Below, one piece after another: positions 19,717 to 31,800 of a DNA stretch of 64,000 nt (positions within the stretch are counted from its first letter, which is position 1; each line of letters starts with the position of its first letter). The translations under genes and the position numbers were made by a program. The notes beneath the pieces are model-generated. The model was not told the origin of the DNA, searched no databases, and was given only the letters and a program-made list of their open reading frames with translations. The DNA comes from Bradymonas sp963697525 (GTDB taxonomy: Bacteria; Myxococcota_A; Bradymonadia; Bradymonadales; Bradymonadaceae), in assembly GCA_963697525.1 (NCBI GenBank), contig OY969087.1, positions 682,001 to 746,000 of the forward strand. The letters run 5' to 3'.

Positions 19717-20733
19717 CTACGGCTGGCAGGCGTCGCCCACGCCGTCGGCGTCGGTGTCGGCCTGGGCGGGATTGGGCGTATCCGGGCAATTGTCCGCGGC
19801 GTTGGCGACGCCGTCGCCGTCTCGATCGGCGTCGCATGCGTCGCCCTGCCCGTCGCCGTCGAGGTCGCTCTGGGTGGGGTTGGGCGTAGTTGGGCAATTG
19901 TCGCACGCATCCCCCACACCATCACCGTCCCCGCGATCCTTCTGGGCCGGATTGCTGACGTCCGGGCAGTTGTCCTGCAGGTTGTTCCAATTGTCGCCGT
20001 CGCGGTTGTCATCGCAGACATCGCCCTGCCCATCACCATCGAGATCAGCCTGCTCGACGTTGGGGATGCGTGGGCAATTGTCCTGCGCGTCGGGCACGCC
20101 ATCGGCGTCGTCGTCGGCATCGCACACGTCGCCCTGGCCGTCGCCATCGAGGTCGGCCTGGTCGGCGTTGGCGCTGTACGGGCAGTTGTCGCTGGCGTCG
20201 GGAAGGCCGTCGCCGTCGACGTCGGCATCACAGGCGTCGCCCTGGCCGTCGCCGTCGAGATCGGCCTGGTCGGCGTTGGGCGTATCCGGGCAATTGTCGA
20301 GGGGGTCGGCCACCCGATCGCCGTCGCGATCGGGCGGCGGCGCGACGTCCGGGGCGACGTCCGCCGGACCGGCGTCGGCCACGTCACCGGCCTCGAGCGC
20401 ATCGCGCGGCACGGCCGCGTCCCCTCCGGCGGCGTCCGCGGCCGAGACGTCCCCGCCATCCGAGGTGTCGGGGACGGCCGCGTCCAGACCGGCATCGGCC
20501 AGCGACACCGACTGCGATGCGGCGCAGACCTTGTCGCCGAAGAACACCCCGCCGCTGCTCACACAGCGCTCGCCGGCAGCACAATCGGCGTTCGACTCAC
20601 AGGCCCGTCCCGACGAGTCACCGCAGCCGGCGAACACGAGCAGCGCCAGCGCGCCCACCAGCAGCATGACACGGCCCGGCGCGCGTTCGCTCCATCCCTT
20701 GCGCATTCGATTCCCCATCGCCCAGGAGTTCAT
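19717..20733 (-). CDS. Lipoprotein with thrombospondin type 3 repeats (cassette A)
   Basis: The product has about 338 residues. ATG 20733 has GAGGTG upstream and overlaps the end of the preceding TPR/PEGA gene by a few bases (an in-frame GTG is at 20742), so translation is coupled. The signal peptide ends in lipobox LLVFAGC. A four-Cys module follows, CESNADCAAGERC ... SSGGVFFGDKVC, then an Ala/Asp-rich linker of ~70 residues. After it come about seven TSP3 calcium-binding repeats with Asp ladders and DNCP cores (DRDGDRVADPLDNCPDTPNA). It is predicted to be an outer-membrane or periplasmic calcium-stiffened stalk. A close paralogue is at 26508-27416. Confidence 0.85.
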   Translation of the reverse strand: MNSWAMGNRMRKGWSERAPGRVMLLVGALALLVFAGCGDSSGRACESNADCAAGERCVSSGGVFFGDKVCAASQSVSLADAGLDAAVPDTSDGGDVSAADAAGGDAAVPRDALEAGDVADAGPADVAPDVAPPPDRDGDRVADPLDNCPDTPNADQADLDGDGQGDACDADVDGDGLPDASDNCPYSANADQADLDGDGQGDVCDADDDADGVPDAQDNCPRIPNVEQADLDGDGQGDVCDDNRDGDNWNNLQDNCPDVSNPAQKDRGDGDGVGDACDNCPTTPNPTQSDLDGDGQGDACDADRDGDGVANAADNCPDTPNPAQADTDADGVGDACQP

Positions 20734-20735
20734 CT

Positions 20736-21735
20736 TCACCACCTCACCGTCGCACCGATGGTGGCTTGCTGCGCCCCCAACTGCACCTCGGGGTGCACGT
20801 CGACGTCCAGCCAGCGGGCGACCTCGTCGTCATAGGCCCACAACGCCACGCCGGCGCCGGCGAGCACGGCACCGGAGATATACAGCGTGGCGGTGCGCGT
20901 CTGAGCGCCCTGAGCCTCCCGGATCAGCCGGCGCGACCACGCCAGATCGCCCTGTGCGCTCGCCTGGGCGAGGTCCTGTTGGCGGCCAGTGGCGGTGGCG
21001 TCGGAGATGATCCCTGCGGTCAGCAGCGCCGCCCCGGCGCCCATCGCCCCATAGGCGCCATAGGTCAGCCAGGTGGGCGCGTGGCCGGCGTCGGCCACCG
21101 GCGCCGGGGCCTGCCTGGTCAGCGCGGCGTCGGTCTCGAGCAACTTGCCCGGCTCGATGTTCACGCTCATCTGCAAGTCGCGGTAGCCCGGCGCGCTCGC
21201 CAATATCTTGTGGGAACCCGGCGTCAGGTCGACTGTCGCGCCGCATTGGACGGCGCGCTCGTCGACGCGAAGCCGGGCGCCGGCCGGCTGGCAGTGCACC
21301 ACCAGTGTGCCGTGGCTGACGCACTGCCGGTTGGCCTGCAGCGCCCGCTCGATGCGTTGGCGAAGCGCATCGTCAGTGCGCGCGTCGTCGCGGGCGGCCT
21401 GGAAGTCGTCGCGCGCGCCGGCGCAGTCGCCGATGCGCTCGCGCAGCCGACCGGTGACGTACATCAGCTTGGGGTGGTCGGCCAGCGCGCGGGCCTTCTG
21501 AAATTCGGCCAGGGCCTGGCGGTACTCCTTGTCCGCGCGAAGCTTCGCCCCGCGAGCCACGTGGTCGCGAAACGCCGCCACCCGCCCCGTCGCCTGGTCG
21601 GCCTCGTGCGGCCCGGCGAGCGCGGGGGCGCCCCACGCCATCATCGCCAGCACGGCGGCCAACCATGCCCGCGCCGTCGGCCGTCGCGTCGATGCTTCCG
21701 CCCGTGCATGTCCGTTGTGCCTTCGTCTCATCGGT

Positions 21736-21743
<8 letters not shown>
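20736..21743 (-). CDS. TPR and PEGA-domain exported protein (cassette A)
   Basis: The product has 335 residues. Order of parts: signal peptide (AWLAAVLAMMAWGAPALAG), a TPR-like helical region (GAKLRADKEYRQALAEFQKARALADHPKLMYVTGRLRERIGDCAGARDDF), a PEGA domain (GTLVVHCQPAGARLRVDERAVQCGATVDLTPGSHKILASAPGYRDLQ), then two membrane helices separated by a helical loop (AAGs ~225-245 and ~285-305). ATG 21743 overlaps the kinase stop as ATGAGTAG, so the two are translationally coupled. PEGA domains are small beta-sandwiches fused to many envelope proteins. It is homologous to the product of 23688-24644 along its length. Its exact role is unknown; the coupling suggests it works with the kinase. Confidence 0.8.
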
Positions 21744-23481
<1,738 letters not shown>

Positions 23482-23687
23482 GATGCGCCACGACTGCAGT
23501 TTGCGTCCCCTCAGACTGCTGCCGTTACTGCATCTTCAATGGAGGATGGTCGGTGACTACCCCGGGTGATCACCGAACTGCCGATGCCCCTTGGCCTCGA
23601 GGTGGGTGAGCGTGCATCACAAAAAGAAACACTGAGCGAGGCGAGGCAAGAATCAGGCAGAAAAAATTACTATTGCGCGCGGCGCCC

Positions 23688-24644
23688 CTACCAGTGCACC
23701 GTCGCCGACACCGAGGCGCCGTCGGGGCCGGCGTTCACCGCGGCCTGGACGGTGGAGCCGTCGTCCTTGGTGGTCTCCACCTGGTAGATCCACAGGGCCA
23801 CCCCGCCGGCGGCAAAGATCGCCCCCAGCCCGTACAGGATGCCGGTGCGCGTATGCGCCGAATCGGCCTCGGCCGACAGCTCATTGGTGCGGGCCACGTT
23901 GCCGTTGCGGGAGGCGCGGGCCATCTCGTCCTGCAGGGACGTGGTGGACAGGTCCGACCAGATGCCGCCGAGCAATAGGGCGCCGCCGACGCCGAGGGCG
24001 CCGTATTTGCCGTAGTTGACCGCGGTCTTTTGCCAGGGGGTGCCGAGCACGAATTCCCGGCTGACCTGCCCGCCGGGGGTCACCGTGACCGTGGCCGTCT
24101 GGGGCGTGCGATCGGCGGCCTCGGCGCGCAGGCTGTGCTCGCCGGCGCCGACCTCGAGCTTGGCGGGGCAGGCGGCGGGCTTGTCGTCGACGAAGAGCTT
24201 GGCGCCGGCGGGCTGACAGCGCACCGCCAGCGTGCCGCGGTCGGCGCATTGTGCGTTGGCCTGCAGCGCCTGGTTCAACTTCTGTTGCAGGGCGTCGCCG
24301 CCGCGCCCGTCGGCGATCCCCGCCTGGTATTGAGCGCGCGCCGTCGCGCAATCGCCGATCTGCTCGTAGATGCGCCCCACGGCGTAGGCCAGCTTGGGGT
24401 GGTCGGCGATCTTGCGCGCCGCCTGAAATTCGGTCAGCGCGGCGCGAAGCTGGCCTTTCTTCTTGAGCTGGACCGCTTTTTTGACGTGGGCGGCGAACTC
24501 CTGAAGCTTGGCCTGCTGCGGGCCGGCCTGCTGGGAGCCGGGCTGCTGGGCGTGAGCGAGCCGGGGGCTCGCCGCCAGCGCCAGCGCCACGGCCAACGCC
24601 GTGCAGGTGTGTCGACACCGGGGATCGATAAAGCGGGGGGCCAT
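23688..24644 (-). CDS. TPR and PEGA-domain exported protein (cassette B)
   Basis: The product has 318 residues and parallels the product of 20736-21743: signal peptide (ALAVALALAASPRLAHA), TPR-like region (LRAALTEFQAARKIADHPKLAYAVGRIYEQIGDCATARAQYQAG), PEGA domain (GTLAVRCQPAGAKLFVDDKPAACPAKLEVGAGEHSLRAEA), two membrane helices, and a C-terminus ending ASVSATVHW versus ATIGATVRW in the paralogue. The matching final residues ending in an aromatic (W) hint at an outer-membrane beta-strand-like terminus, though this is inference. Only 7 bp separate it from the upstream kinase gene, with GTGGAG as ribosome site. Confidence 0.8.
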   Translation of the reverse strand: MAPRFIDPRCRHTCTALAVALALAASPRLAHAQQPGSQQAGPQQAKLQEFAAHVKKAVQLKKKGQLRAALTEFQAARKIADHPKLAYAVGRIYEQIGDCATARAQYQAGIADGRGGDALQQKLNQALQANAQCADRGTLAVRCQPAGAKLFVDDKPAACPAKLEVGAGEHSLRAEAADRTPQTATVTVTPGGQVSREFVLGTPWQKTAVNYGKYGALGVGGALLLGGIWSDLSTTSLQDEMARASRNGNVARTNELSAEADSAHTRTGILYGLGAIFAAGGVALWIYQVETTKDDGSTVQAAVNAGPDGASVSATVHW

Positions 24645-24651
24645 GTCGCGC

Positions 24652-26457
24652 TCACTCCACGAGGAATTTGTCGAGCACCTGCTCGACCTTCTTGTCGGAA
24701 ATCTTGCCTTTCTTCTTCTTGGCCGAGACGGATGCGCCGGAATGGGCGTGCTTCTTGGTGTGATGCCGCCGGTGGCCCGACTCGTGGGTGGGCGCGTCGT
24801 GAGCCGGCTTGTCGACGTTCTTGTCCAATTCTTCGACGAGGATCGGCGAGCTTTGCTCGGTCAACTGTGCCGTCTTGGCCTGGAAGCCGTCGAGCGAAAA
24901 AGACAGCGTCTGGGGCAACTCTTGGGCGCGCACGTGGTAGACCAGCGGGGTCTTGCCCAGCTCACGCTCGCCGACGCGCACCGTCGCCCCGCTGGGGTCG
25001 GTGTCGACGTCGAAGCGAATCTTGGCGGCGGCGGTGTCCTGTGGCGCGGTGTCGCCCTGGGCCGCGTCGGCGGCCGCGAGCGCCTCTTGGCCGCCGGCGC
25101 TTGGCTTCGACGGCGGCTCGCCGGGGTCGGAGGCCACCTCGGCGGGCGTCTTCTGGGAGGCCTTCGCCGAGGCGACGTCCTGGCGCGCGCCGACGTCGCC
25201 GGGATCCGACAACATCAGGCCGACCAGCGCGACCAGCGCCACGGCGGCCACCGCTGCGCCGATCATCCACAGGCGCCGGCGATCGGCGCCGGCCGCGAAG
25301 AACTCGTCGGCGAAGTCGTCCGACGCCGGCTCGGCGGCGTCGAGCGTCTCCTCGTCGCGCGCCACCTGCGAGGAGGCTTCGAGCCGCGGCGGCACCGGGG
25401 GCGCGGCCGCCGGCTTGGGCGGCCGGGGGATCGGCGGCGGCCCGAGCTTCTTCAACCCTGAGGACGCCTCCAGCGAGATCGACGCCGGCGTATGCTCGGC
25501 GGCCGGAATCGACGCATTGGAGTCCTCATCCAGCGAGGCGTCAGCGCTCGCGTAGTCGTCCAGGCGCAGCCCACTGGGAAGCTCGTCGGCGATCGCCTCG
25601 AGGGCCTGGAGCATCTCGTCGGCGTCGACGTAGCGCTCGGCGGGCTCCTTGCAGGTCGACTTGCGGATGATGTCGGCCAGCGGCGTCGCCTCGATGGCCG
25701 CGGGGATGTCCGGGTCGAGCTGCATGTGCATCATCATCGTCTGCACCGCCGACTCCCCTTTGAACACGCGCCGGCCGATGAGCATCTCGAGCAGCATCAA
25801 CCCCACGGCGTACAGGTCGGAGGCCTTCTGCAGGGGCTCGTTGCGCAGATACTCCGGCGAGACGTAGCCGGGCGTGCCGCAGATCGCCCCCGAGCCGGTC
25901 AGGTCGATGTCACTGCCGGCCAGGGACTTGGCGATGCCGAAATCCAGCAGCTTGACCAGGTCGTCGCCGCGGCGATCCTCGGTGATGAACACGTTGCTCG
26001 GCTTGAGGTCGCGGTGGATGAAGTCGCGCGCGTGCGCCTCGGCCAGCCCGTCCAAGATCTGCACGGTGATGTCGACGGTGCGCCCCACCGACAGCGCCCC
26101 CTCCTGCTCGAGCAGGCGCTTGAGATCGGCCCCTTCGAGGTACTCCATGGCCACATACACCAGGCCCTCTGCGGACTCGCCGAAGTCGTAGAGCCGGATG
26201 GTGTTGGGGTGGTTGAGCAGCTTGGCCAGGGCGACCTCTTGCTCGAAGCGCCCCACGATCTTGGGGTTGGCGGCGGCGACGTGCGGATGCAACAGCTTGA
26301 TGGCCACGGCGCGCTTCATCGGCAACTGCTCGGCGCGCAGGATCACCCCCATCCCGCCGGTCGCGATCACCGATTGGATACGGTAGCGGCCGTCGAGCAT
26401 ATCCCCGATATCCGGCATCTTGAGCCGGTCGAGTCTTGCCTGTTCGTCCGTCGTCAT
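24652..26457 (-). CDS. Membrane Ser/Thr protein kinase with C-terminal PEGA domain (cassette B)
   Basis: The product has about 601 residues from ATG 26457, aligned to the paralogue's start; the frame extends upstream but those 40 residues look non-coding. Kinase motifs: ATGGMGVILRAE, VAIKLLHPH, HRDLKPSNVF, DFGIAKSL, GTPGYVSPEYL. A proline-rich linker (PPPIPRPPKPAAAPPVPPR) leads to one membrane helix (LWMIGAAVAAVALVALVGLML), then a PEGA domain (IRFDVDTDPSGATVRVGERELGKTPLVYHV) and a Lys/His-rich tail (HRRHHTKKHAH). It phosphorylates Ser/Thr of unknown targets. It lies 50 bp after the TSP3 gene and 7 bp before the TPR/PEGA gene. Confidence 0.92.
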   Translation of the reverse strand: MTTDEQARLDRLKMPDIGDMLDGRYRIQSVIATGGMGVILRAEQLPMKRAVAIKLLHPHVAAANPKIVGRFEQEVALAKLLNHPNTIRLYDFGESAEGLVYVAMEYLEGADLKRLLEQEGALSVGRTVDITVQILDGLAEAHARDFIHRDLKPSNVFITEDRRGDDLVKLLDFGIAKSLAGSDIDLTGSGAICGTPGYVSPEYLRNEPLQKASDLYAVGLMLLEMLIGRRVFKGESAVQTMMMHMQLDPDIPAAIEATPLADIIRKSTCKEPAERYVDADEMLQALEAIADELPSGLRLDDYASADASLDEDSNASIPAAEHTPASISLEASSGLKKLGPPPIPRPPKPAAAPPVPPRLEASSQVARDEETLDAAEPASDDFADEFFAAGADRRRLWMIGAAVAAVALVALVGLMLSDPGDVGARQDVASAKASQKTPAEVASDPGEPPSKPSAGGQEALAAADAAQGDTAPQDTAAAKIRFDVDTDPSGATVRVGERELGKTPLVYHVRAQELPQTLSFSLDGFQAKTAQLTEQSSPILVEELDKNVDKPAHDAPTHESGHRRHHTKKHAHSGASVSAKKKKGKISDKKVEQVLDKFLVE

Positions 26458-26507
26458 GGCTCGCCTATGCAGGCTGCAAAAACGTCCAAAATAACCTGTA
26501 CGCCGAC

Positions 26508-27416
26508 CTACTGGCAGGCGTCCCCGACGCCGTTGCCGTCGGAGTCGAGTTGATTCGCGTTTGGCGTCCTCGGGCAATTATCGCACGCATTGCCCACGCC
26601 ATCAAAATCGTCGTCCTTCTGCGGCGGATTGCGCACCTGCGGGCAATTGTCCACCGAGTTATTGCGGTGATCGCCGTCGAGATCGGTGTCGCACACATCG
26701 CCGATGCCATCGGCGTCCATGTCGGCCTGATCGGCGTTGGGCGCCGTCGGGCAATTGTCGGCGGCGTCGCTGATAGTGTCGCCGTCGTCGTCGTCATCGC
26801 ACGCATCGCCGGCGCCGTCGCCGTCGAGGTCGGCCTGGTCGGCGTTGGCGACGTCCGGGCAATTGTCGGTGGCGTTGTCGACGCCATCCCCGTCGCGATC
26901 GTCGTCGCAGACGTCGCCCATGCCGTCCCCGTCGCGATCGCTCTGATCAGCATTGGCGGCCTGCGCACAATTGTCGCACACGTCGCCGACGCCGTCGGCG
27001 TCGGCATCCGCTTGGTCGCCGTTGGCCGCCAACGGGCAATTGTCCGCGCTGTTCCCGATGCCGTCGCCGTCGCTGTCGGCCAAAGCCGCGTCGACGGACA
27101 CGTCGGCGACGTCGGCTCCGACGTCCGGCGGCCCGGCGTCCGACGGCCCGGCGTCCGACGACGCGGCGTCACCGTCGGTGGCGTCGCTCGACGCATCGCC
27201 CGCCGTCGAGGGCTGGGCGATGACGCAAATGCTGTCGCCGAACAACACGCCCCCGGTCGACGCACATCGGTATCCCTGGGCGCAGTCGGCCGACGTCGAA
27301 CACACCTTGCCCTCGGAGCCGCTGCAGCCAACCAGCACCCCCACCAAAACCAGTACGTACAACCCCGAAAACTTACGCCAGCCCAGCCACTGCGCTGACA
27401 CATGGCTCGTGATCAT
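26508..27416 (-). CDS. Lipoprotein with thrombospondin type 3 repeats (cassette B)
   Basis: The product has about 302 residues from ATG 27416, which follows AGGGACGTGAG; a longer start at 27440 is less likely. Signal peptide with lipobox VGVLVGC, four-Cys module (CSTSADCAQGYRC ... STGGVLFGDSIC), an Ala/Asp/Ser linker of ~60 residues, then about seven TSP3 repeats (DGIGNSADNCPLAANGDQAD). It is a paralogue of 19717-20733, but here it is the first gene of its cassette rather than the last. It probably binds calcium and forms a rigid surface stalk. Confidence 0.85.
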   Translation of the reverse strand: MITSHVSAQWLGWRKFSGLYVLVLVGVLVGCSGSEGKVCSTSADCAQGYRCASTGGVLFGDSICVIAQPSTAGDASSDATDGDAASSDAGPSDAGPPDVGADVADVSVDAALADSDGDGIGNSADNCPLAANGDQADADADGVGDVCDNCAQAANADQSDRDGDGMGDVCDDDRDGDGVDNATDNCPDVANADQADLDGDGAGDACDDDDDGDTISDAADNCPTAPNADQADMDADGIGDVCDTDLDGDHRNNSVDNCPQVRNPPQKDDDFDGVGNACDNCPRTPNANQLDSDGNGVGDACQ

Positions 27417-27516
27417 CTCACGTCCCTGAAAATTACCCACTAAGGTTGCTGATCATAGCGTAACTCCCCGCCATGCGCCAACACAAGCCCCGACATCGGG
27501 TGGCAGGGCGCGGCCC

Positions 27517-27659
27517 CAGGTTCGCTCAGCGATTGGGCCTCAGATCTTTTTCGCAGTTAGCGCCCCCGCGTGGCTTGTCCCGCGGGACGCCTAAATCGGA
27601 GGCTAGCCAGAATCGGCTTTTTTCCCTCCCTCCGTGCGAGGCGCGCGCAGCGCGCCGAG
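27517..27659. repeat. ~140-bp interspersed repeat, copy C
   Basis: Nearly identical over 143 bp to copy A at 4527-4669 (differences include CTAAATC for CTAGATC and CTCCGTG for CTCCGCG). It has the same palindrome and terminal hairpin, and is again followed at once by a tandem array. Confidence 0.95.
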
Positions 27660-27660
27660 C

Positions 27661-27869
27661 TCCGACTTCCGGTCCCGGCTCCGACTTCCGGTCCCGGCTC
27701 CGACTTCCGGTCCCGGCTCCGACTTCCGGTCCCGGCTCCGACTTCCGGTCCCGGCTCCGACTTCCGGTCCCGGCTCCGACTTCCGGTCCCGGCTCCGACT
27801 TCCGGTCCCGGCTCCGACTTCCGGTCCCGGCTCCGGCATCCGGCCACGGCTCCGGCGTCCGGCCACGGC
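27661..27869. repeat. 19-bp tandem array, nine perfect plus two degenerate units
   Basis: The unit TCCGACTTCCGGTCCCGGC begins at 27661 and repeats perfectly nine times to 27831. Two degenerate units (TCCGGCATCCGGCCACGGC, TCCGGCGTCCGGCCACGGC) match the array at 5127-5265. It begins 1 bp after repeat copy C. Confidence 0.97.
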
Positions 27870-27878
27870 TCCGTGCGC

Positions 27879-28817
27879 CTAGCCGCGGACGCGGCAAACA
27901 TATGCCTGAAGATCGTCGAAGAGATAGAGGCGATCGCCCGTGCCGAAGGCGCTGCAGCCAGCCAGCGAATGACCATCCGGCGCCACCACCTTGAACTCCC
28001 CGAGCACCTTGGTGTGTCCGTGGGGATCCAGGCGAACGGACGTGGCGTGGCCCCGCCGACCGTAGAGCAACGCACGCTCGTCGGCGACCGCCAGCGCGCT
28101 GCTGTCGCTTCTGCCCCAGCGCCACACCTGACTCTCGCCGTCGTGCAGGCGCACGATCGGAAAGTCCTGGTAAAAATAAAACCACACGTCGTCGTCATCG
28201 GCGACGTTCATGGCGTAGACATCGTCGATGACATACCGCCCGTCGGCGCGACCCGGCCACTCATATTGAACTTCGCCCGAGGAGTCGAACGCCACCAGGC
28301 CGCTCCGGCCCATGGGCGTCGGGCCGGGCCCACCCCACCCGTAGTTTCCGTAGACGCCTTCGTCGAAATAGCTCACCCAGATGGTCCCGTTGGGGGTGAC
28401 GCGTACGTCGGTGATCCCATCACCGAGCGTCAGCCGCGCGAGCCGATGACCGCTCCAGTCGTAAATGGCGGCGTTTTTTTCGGGCCCGTAGTCATGCCAC
28501 CGGCACCGACCGCTGACGAGCATAAAACCACCGGAGACCGGCTGGACATGATGGGCGACGAGGCGCACATCGTCGACGGACGCGTGGCGCATCTCGCCAT
28601 CAGCGTACGCCACCACCTCGTAGCTGGTGGGCCTGTCGAAGCGTGACTTGGCGAACGATGGATCCGGGCAGCGTCTCGACTCGTCGGTCCTCGCCGCGGC
28701 GGCGATGACGGTGCCGTCACAGCCCACACCGTAGGTCGTTTGTCGCTCGTCGGTGTCGAGTGTTTCGCGGAAATCCACCACAGGATCAGCGATCAGACGT
28801 CGTCTCTTCATTGCCAT
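27879..28817 (-). CDS. Beta-propeller-like protein of unknown function
   Basis: The product has 312 residues with no signal peptide. Repeating patterns of short strands with phrases such as GITDVRVTPNGTIWVSYFDEGVYG and GLVAFDSSGEVQYEW and VADDDDVWFYFYQD resemble WD40/NHL-type propeller blades, typical of ligand- or protein-binding scaffolds. It starts 13 bp after the stop of the FHA-ABC transporter gene and is probably co-transcribed with it. Its 3' end abuts the 19-bp tandem array. No enzymatic motif is evident. Confidence 0.65.
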   Translation of the reverse strand: MAMKRRRLIADPVVDFRETLDTDERQTTYGVGCDGTVIAAAARTDESRRCPDPSFAKSRFDRPTSYEVVAYADGEMRHASVDDVRLVAHHVQPVSGGFMLVSGRCRWHDYGPEKNAAIYDWSGHRLARLTLGDGITDVRVTPNGTIWVSYFDEGVYGNYGWGGPGPTPMGRSGLVAFDSSGEVQYEWPGRADGRYVIDDVYAMNVADDDDVWFYFYQDFPIVRLHDGESQVWRWGRSDSSALAVADERALLYGRRGHATSVRLDPHGHTKVLGEFKVVAPDGHSLAGCSAFGTGDRLYLFDDLQAYVCRVRG

Positions 28818-28830
28818 TCCCCCATCCGTG

Positions 28831-31800
28831 TCAGCTCGCCCACCACTTCTCGCGCAGTTTCAAGAATCCGCATACCCCGCCGAAAAACACCACCGTGAAC
28901 CCGCCGAGCACCCCGAAGTCGACCGCCAGCCAGGTTTCGTCGGCGCCGATGAAGCGGTCGAGGGGGTTGGGCGGCGGGGGCGGGGCGGGTACGCCCGGCA
29001 AAGGGGGCTTGGGCATCTCGTCGGCGCCGATCTCGTAGGCGTCGTTGAGGTTCTCGGCGTGCAGCAGGCCCTCGAAGCCCCAGCGGGTGATCGTGGCCTC
29101 GCTGGCGGCGCGGGTGGGCGGGTTCATCTTGTCGATGGGCATGATCGCGCCGCCCAAGATGACCTGCGGGATGAGCAGGATCGGCACCAGGGCGATCGCC
29201 GCCTCGTTGGTGCGCACCAGCGCCGAGAGCATCAGCCCCATGCCCAGGCCCGCCAGCGAGCACAGCCACAAAATGCCCAGCTGGAAGAAGGGATTGCCCC
29301 AGAAATCGAGCACGAAGTAGGTGATCGACAACAGCATCAGGCACTGCAAAAAGCACAGCGCCCCCAGCACGGTGAATTTGCTGGCGGCGTAGGCCAAGAT
29401 CGACAGGTTGACCATGCGCTCGCGCCGGTAGATCGCCTGCTCGGCGACGATCTCGCGCGCGGCGTTCGAGCAGCCAAACCACACCGCGGCGACCACCAGC
29501 AAGAACAGCGCGAACGGGGTGAATTGCAGCCGGTTCATCACCCCGCCGCTCTGGCTGACGAAGACCAGATCCAGCAGCACCGCCACGATCGGCGCCTGGA
29601 CCAGCAGGATGGCCGTGCCCACCCGGTCCTTGAGCTTGATGTCCAGGTAGCGCCGCGACAGCGTCAGCCACTGGCGGATGCTAAAGCGCGGCGGGCGGCG
29701 CTCGCTCGAGCCCGTCAGGCGCACCCCCTTGCGGTTTTTGCGCCGCTCGGTGACGAACTCTTCGTGGTAGCGGCTCTGGCGGTAGCGGGCCGCAAACGTC
29801 TCCATGGGCTCGCCGCTTCGCCGAGCCTGCATCAGCGGGCGCATGCACGAGCCCGGGTCGGCCAAGATCTCCTCGGCCTCGGGGGTGTTCGGCTTGACCT
29901 CGGGGTTGAAGTAAAACACCGAGTCCGGATAGGCCGGCCCATAGTAGACCTGCTCGCCGGCGGCCAGATACAGCGCGTTGTCCAGCATGCGGTAGACGTG
30001 CTGGGAGGGCTGGTGGATGGTCAGCAAGATGGTGCGCCCCCCGTCGGCCAGCTTGCGCAACAGCCGCATCACGTTGGAGGCGTCCTCGCTGGCCAGCCCG
30101 CTGGTGGGCTCGTCCAGGCATAGAAGACTGGGCTCGGTCAGAAGCTCCAGGGCCAGGTTGACCCGCTTTCGCTGCCCGCCGGAGATGCCCTTGCGCTCCG
30201 GCGAGCCGATGCGCACGTGGCGAGTGTCCTCGATCTCGAGGTCGGCCAGGACCTTGTCGATGCGCTGGTTGATCTCCTCGTCGCTGGTATCCGGCGGCAG
30301 CCTCAGCTTGGCGGTGTAGTACAGCGCCTCGAAGACGGTCAGCTCGTGGTGGATGATGTCTTCCTGGGGCACGTAGCCGATGGCGCCGCGATAGCGATCG
30401 TAGTGCGTGGTCAGGTCGTCGCCATTGACCAGGGTGCGCCCGTAGTTGGGGCGAAGATAGCCGATGAGCGCCATCAGAAGCGTGGTCTTTCCGGCCCCCG
30501 ACGGCCCCAACAGCCCCACGAATTCAGTGGGATAGACCGTAAACGACACCCCGTCGAGGATGCGTTTTTTGTGCTCGCCGGCGTCGACCTCCACGCGCAG
30601 GTTTTCGGCCTGCAGCAAGATATCGCCGCGGTAGCTCTTCTGGATGGTCCCGCGGGCCAGGTCCAGGCGGATGGCGTACGAGCCGAAGCTGATGGTCTGG
30701 CCGGGCTCGAGGGCCACCCGCTCGACGCGCTTGCCGTCGACGAAGGTGCCGTTGGCGCTGCCCAGGTCCTCCAAAAAGACGCCCTCATCGCCGCGCACGA
30801 TGCGCGCGTGGTGGCGCGAGACCTGCGGGGCGTCCAACACGACGTCGTTTTCGGGGCCGCGGCCGATGGTGACCACCGGCTGGTCCATCGGCAGGCCCAC
30901 CTGCCCGGCGTGGACCGACTCGCGGTCGGTGTCGATGAACTCGCGCACCCGGCTGACCGGGAAGCGATAGCTCCCCAAGAACAGCACGTCGTCGTCGGTG
31001 GCGAAGGCCTCGTCGACGCGGGTGAACCGGTCGTTGACGTAGGTGCCGTTGGCGCTTCCCAGGTCCTCGATCTTCCAGCCCGAATGGGTGGGCGTCAGTT
31101 TGCAGTGGCGCCGCGAGATCTGGGGGGCGTCGAGCACGATGTCGCAGTCGGCCTCCCGGCCGATGGTGATGGGCGTTGCCTGCGCGGGGCCGACCGTGAC
31201 CGCCTGCAACGCCTGGGTCGCCTGCAGCCCGTCGTCGGCCTCGAGGCGGGCGGCGAGCTTGGCGTCGAAGACGAATTGGTAGCTTCCCAGCCCCACGCGA
31301 TCGCCGGGGCGAAGCCGGGCGCGCCCGATCTGCTGGCCGTTGACGCTGGTGCCGTTGGTCGAGTTCAGGTCCTCGATGACGTAGCGGCCCTGGTGGCGCC
31401 CGATGCGCGCGTGGTGGCCGGAGACCTGCGGGCGCGGGATGACCAGGTCGTTGTCGTCGTCGTAGCCGATGCGCAACAGCGGCACGCCGTCGGGTAGCGC
31501 GGCGACCTCGGCCATCTTCTGGGCGGCGAGGGCCGCGTGGGTGCTGAACTTGAACTCGCGGGTGGTGTCCGAGCCGGCCTCGACCGCGGCCATGGCCTCG
31601 GTTTGGTGGCGCCTCTGGGCGGCCTTTGTCGGCTGGGTGGTCTTGGCCGCGCCGTCGGCCTCGGCGACGTCAGCCTCGGCGACCTCGGCCTCACTGTCGG
31701 CCATGCCCAGCATCTGCGCCGAGATCGCCCGGCGCATCTGCGTCGACGCCAGCGTGCTCCGGCGCGCCTCTGGCCGAGTCGTCTCCTTGTCCTGCTCGGC

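Noticed and set aside
19703..21010. Plus-strand Ser/Pro-rich frame over the TSP3 gene
   Set aside because: It is the complement of Asp/Gly-rich TSP3 codons, a known shadow pattern.
27661..27869. Possible CRISPR array
   Set aside because: The 19-bp units are directly adjacent with no unique spacers and no cas genes are near; it is a simple tandem array.
27526..28198. Frames running through the interspersed repeat and 19-bp array
   Set aside because: All reading frames stay open because the 19-bp period cycles through the three frames; the peptides are repetitive artefacts.
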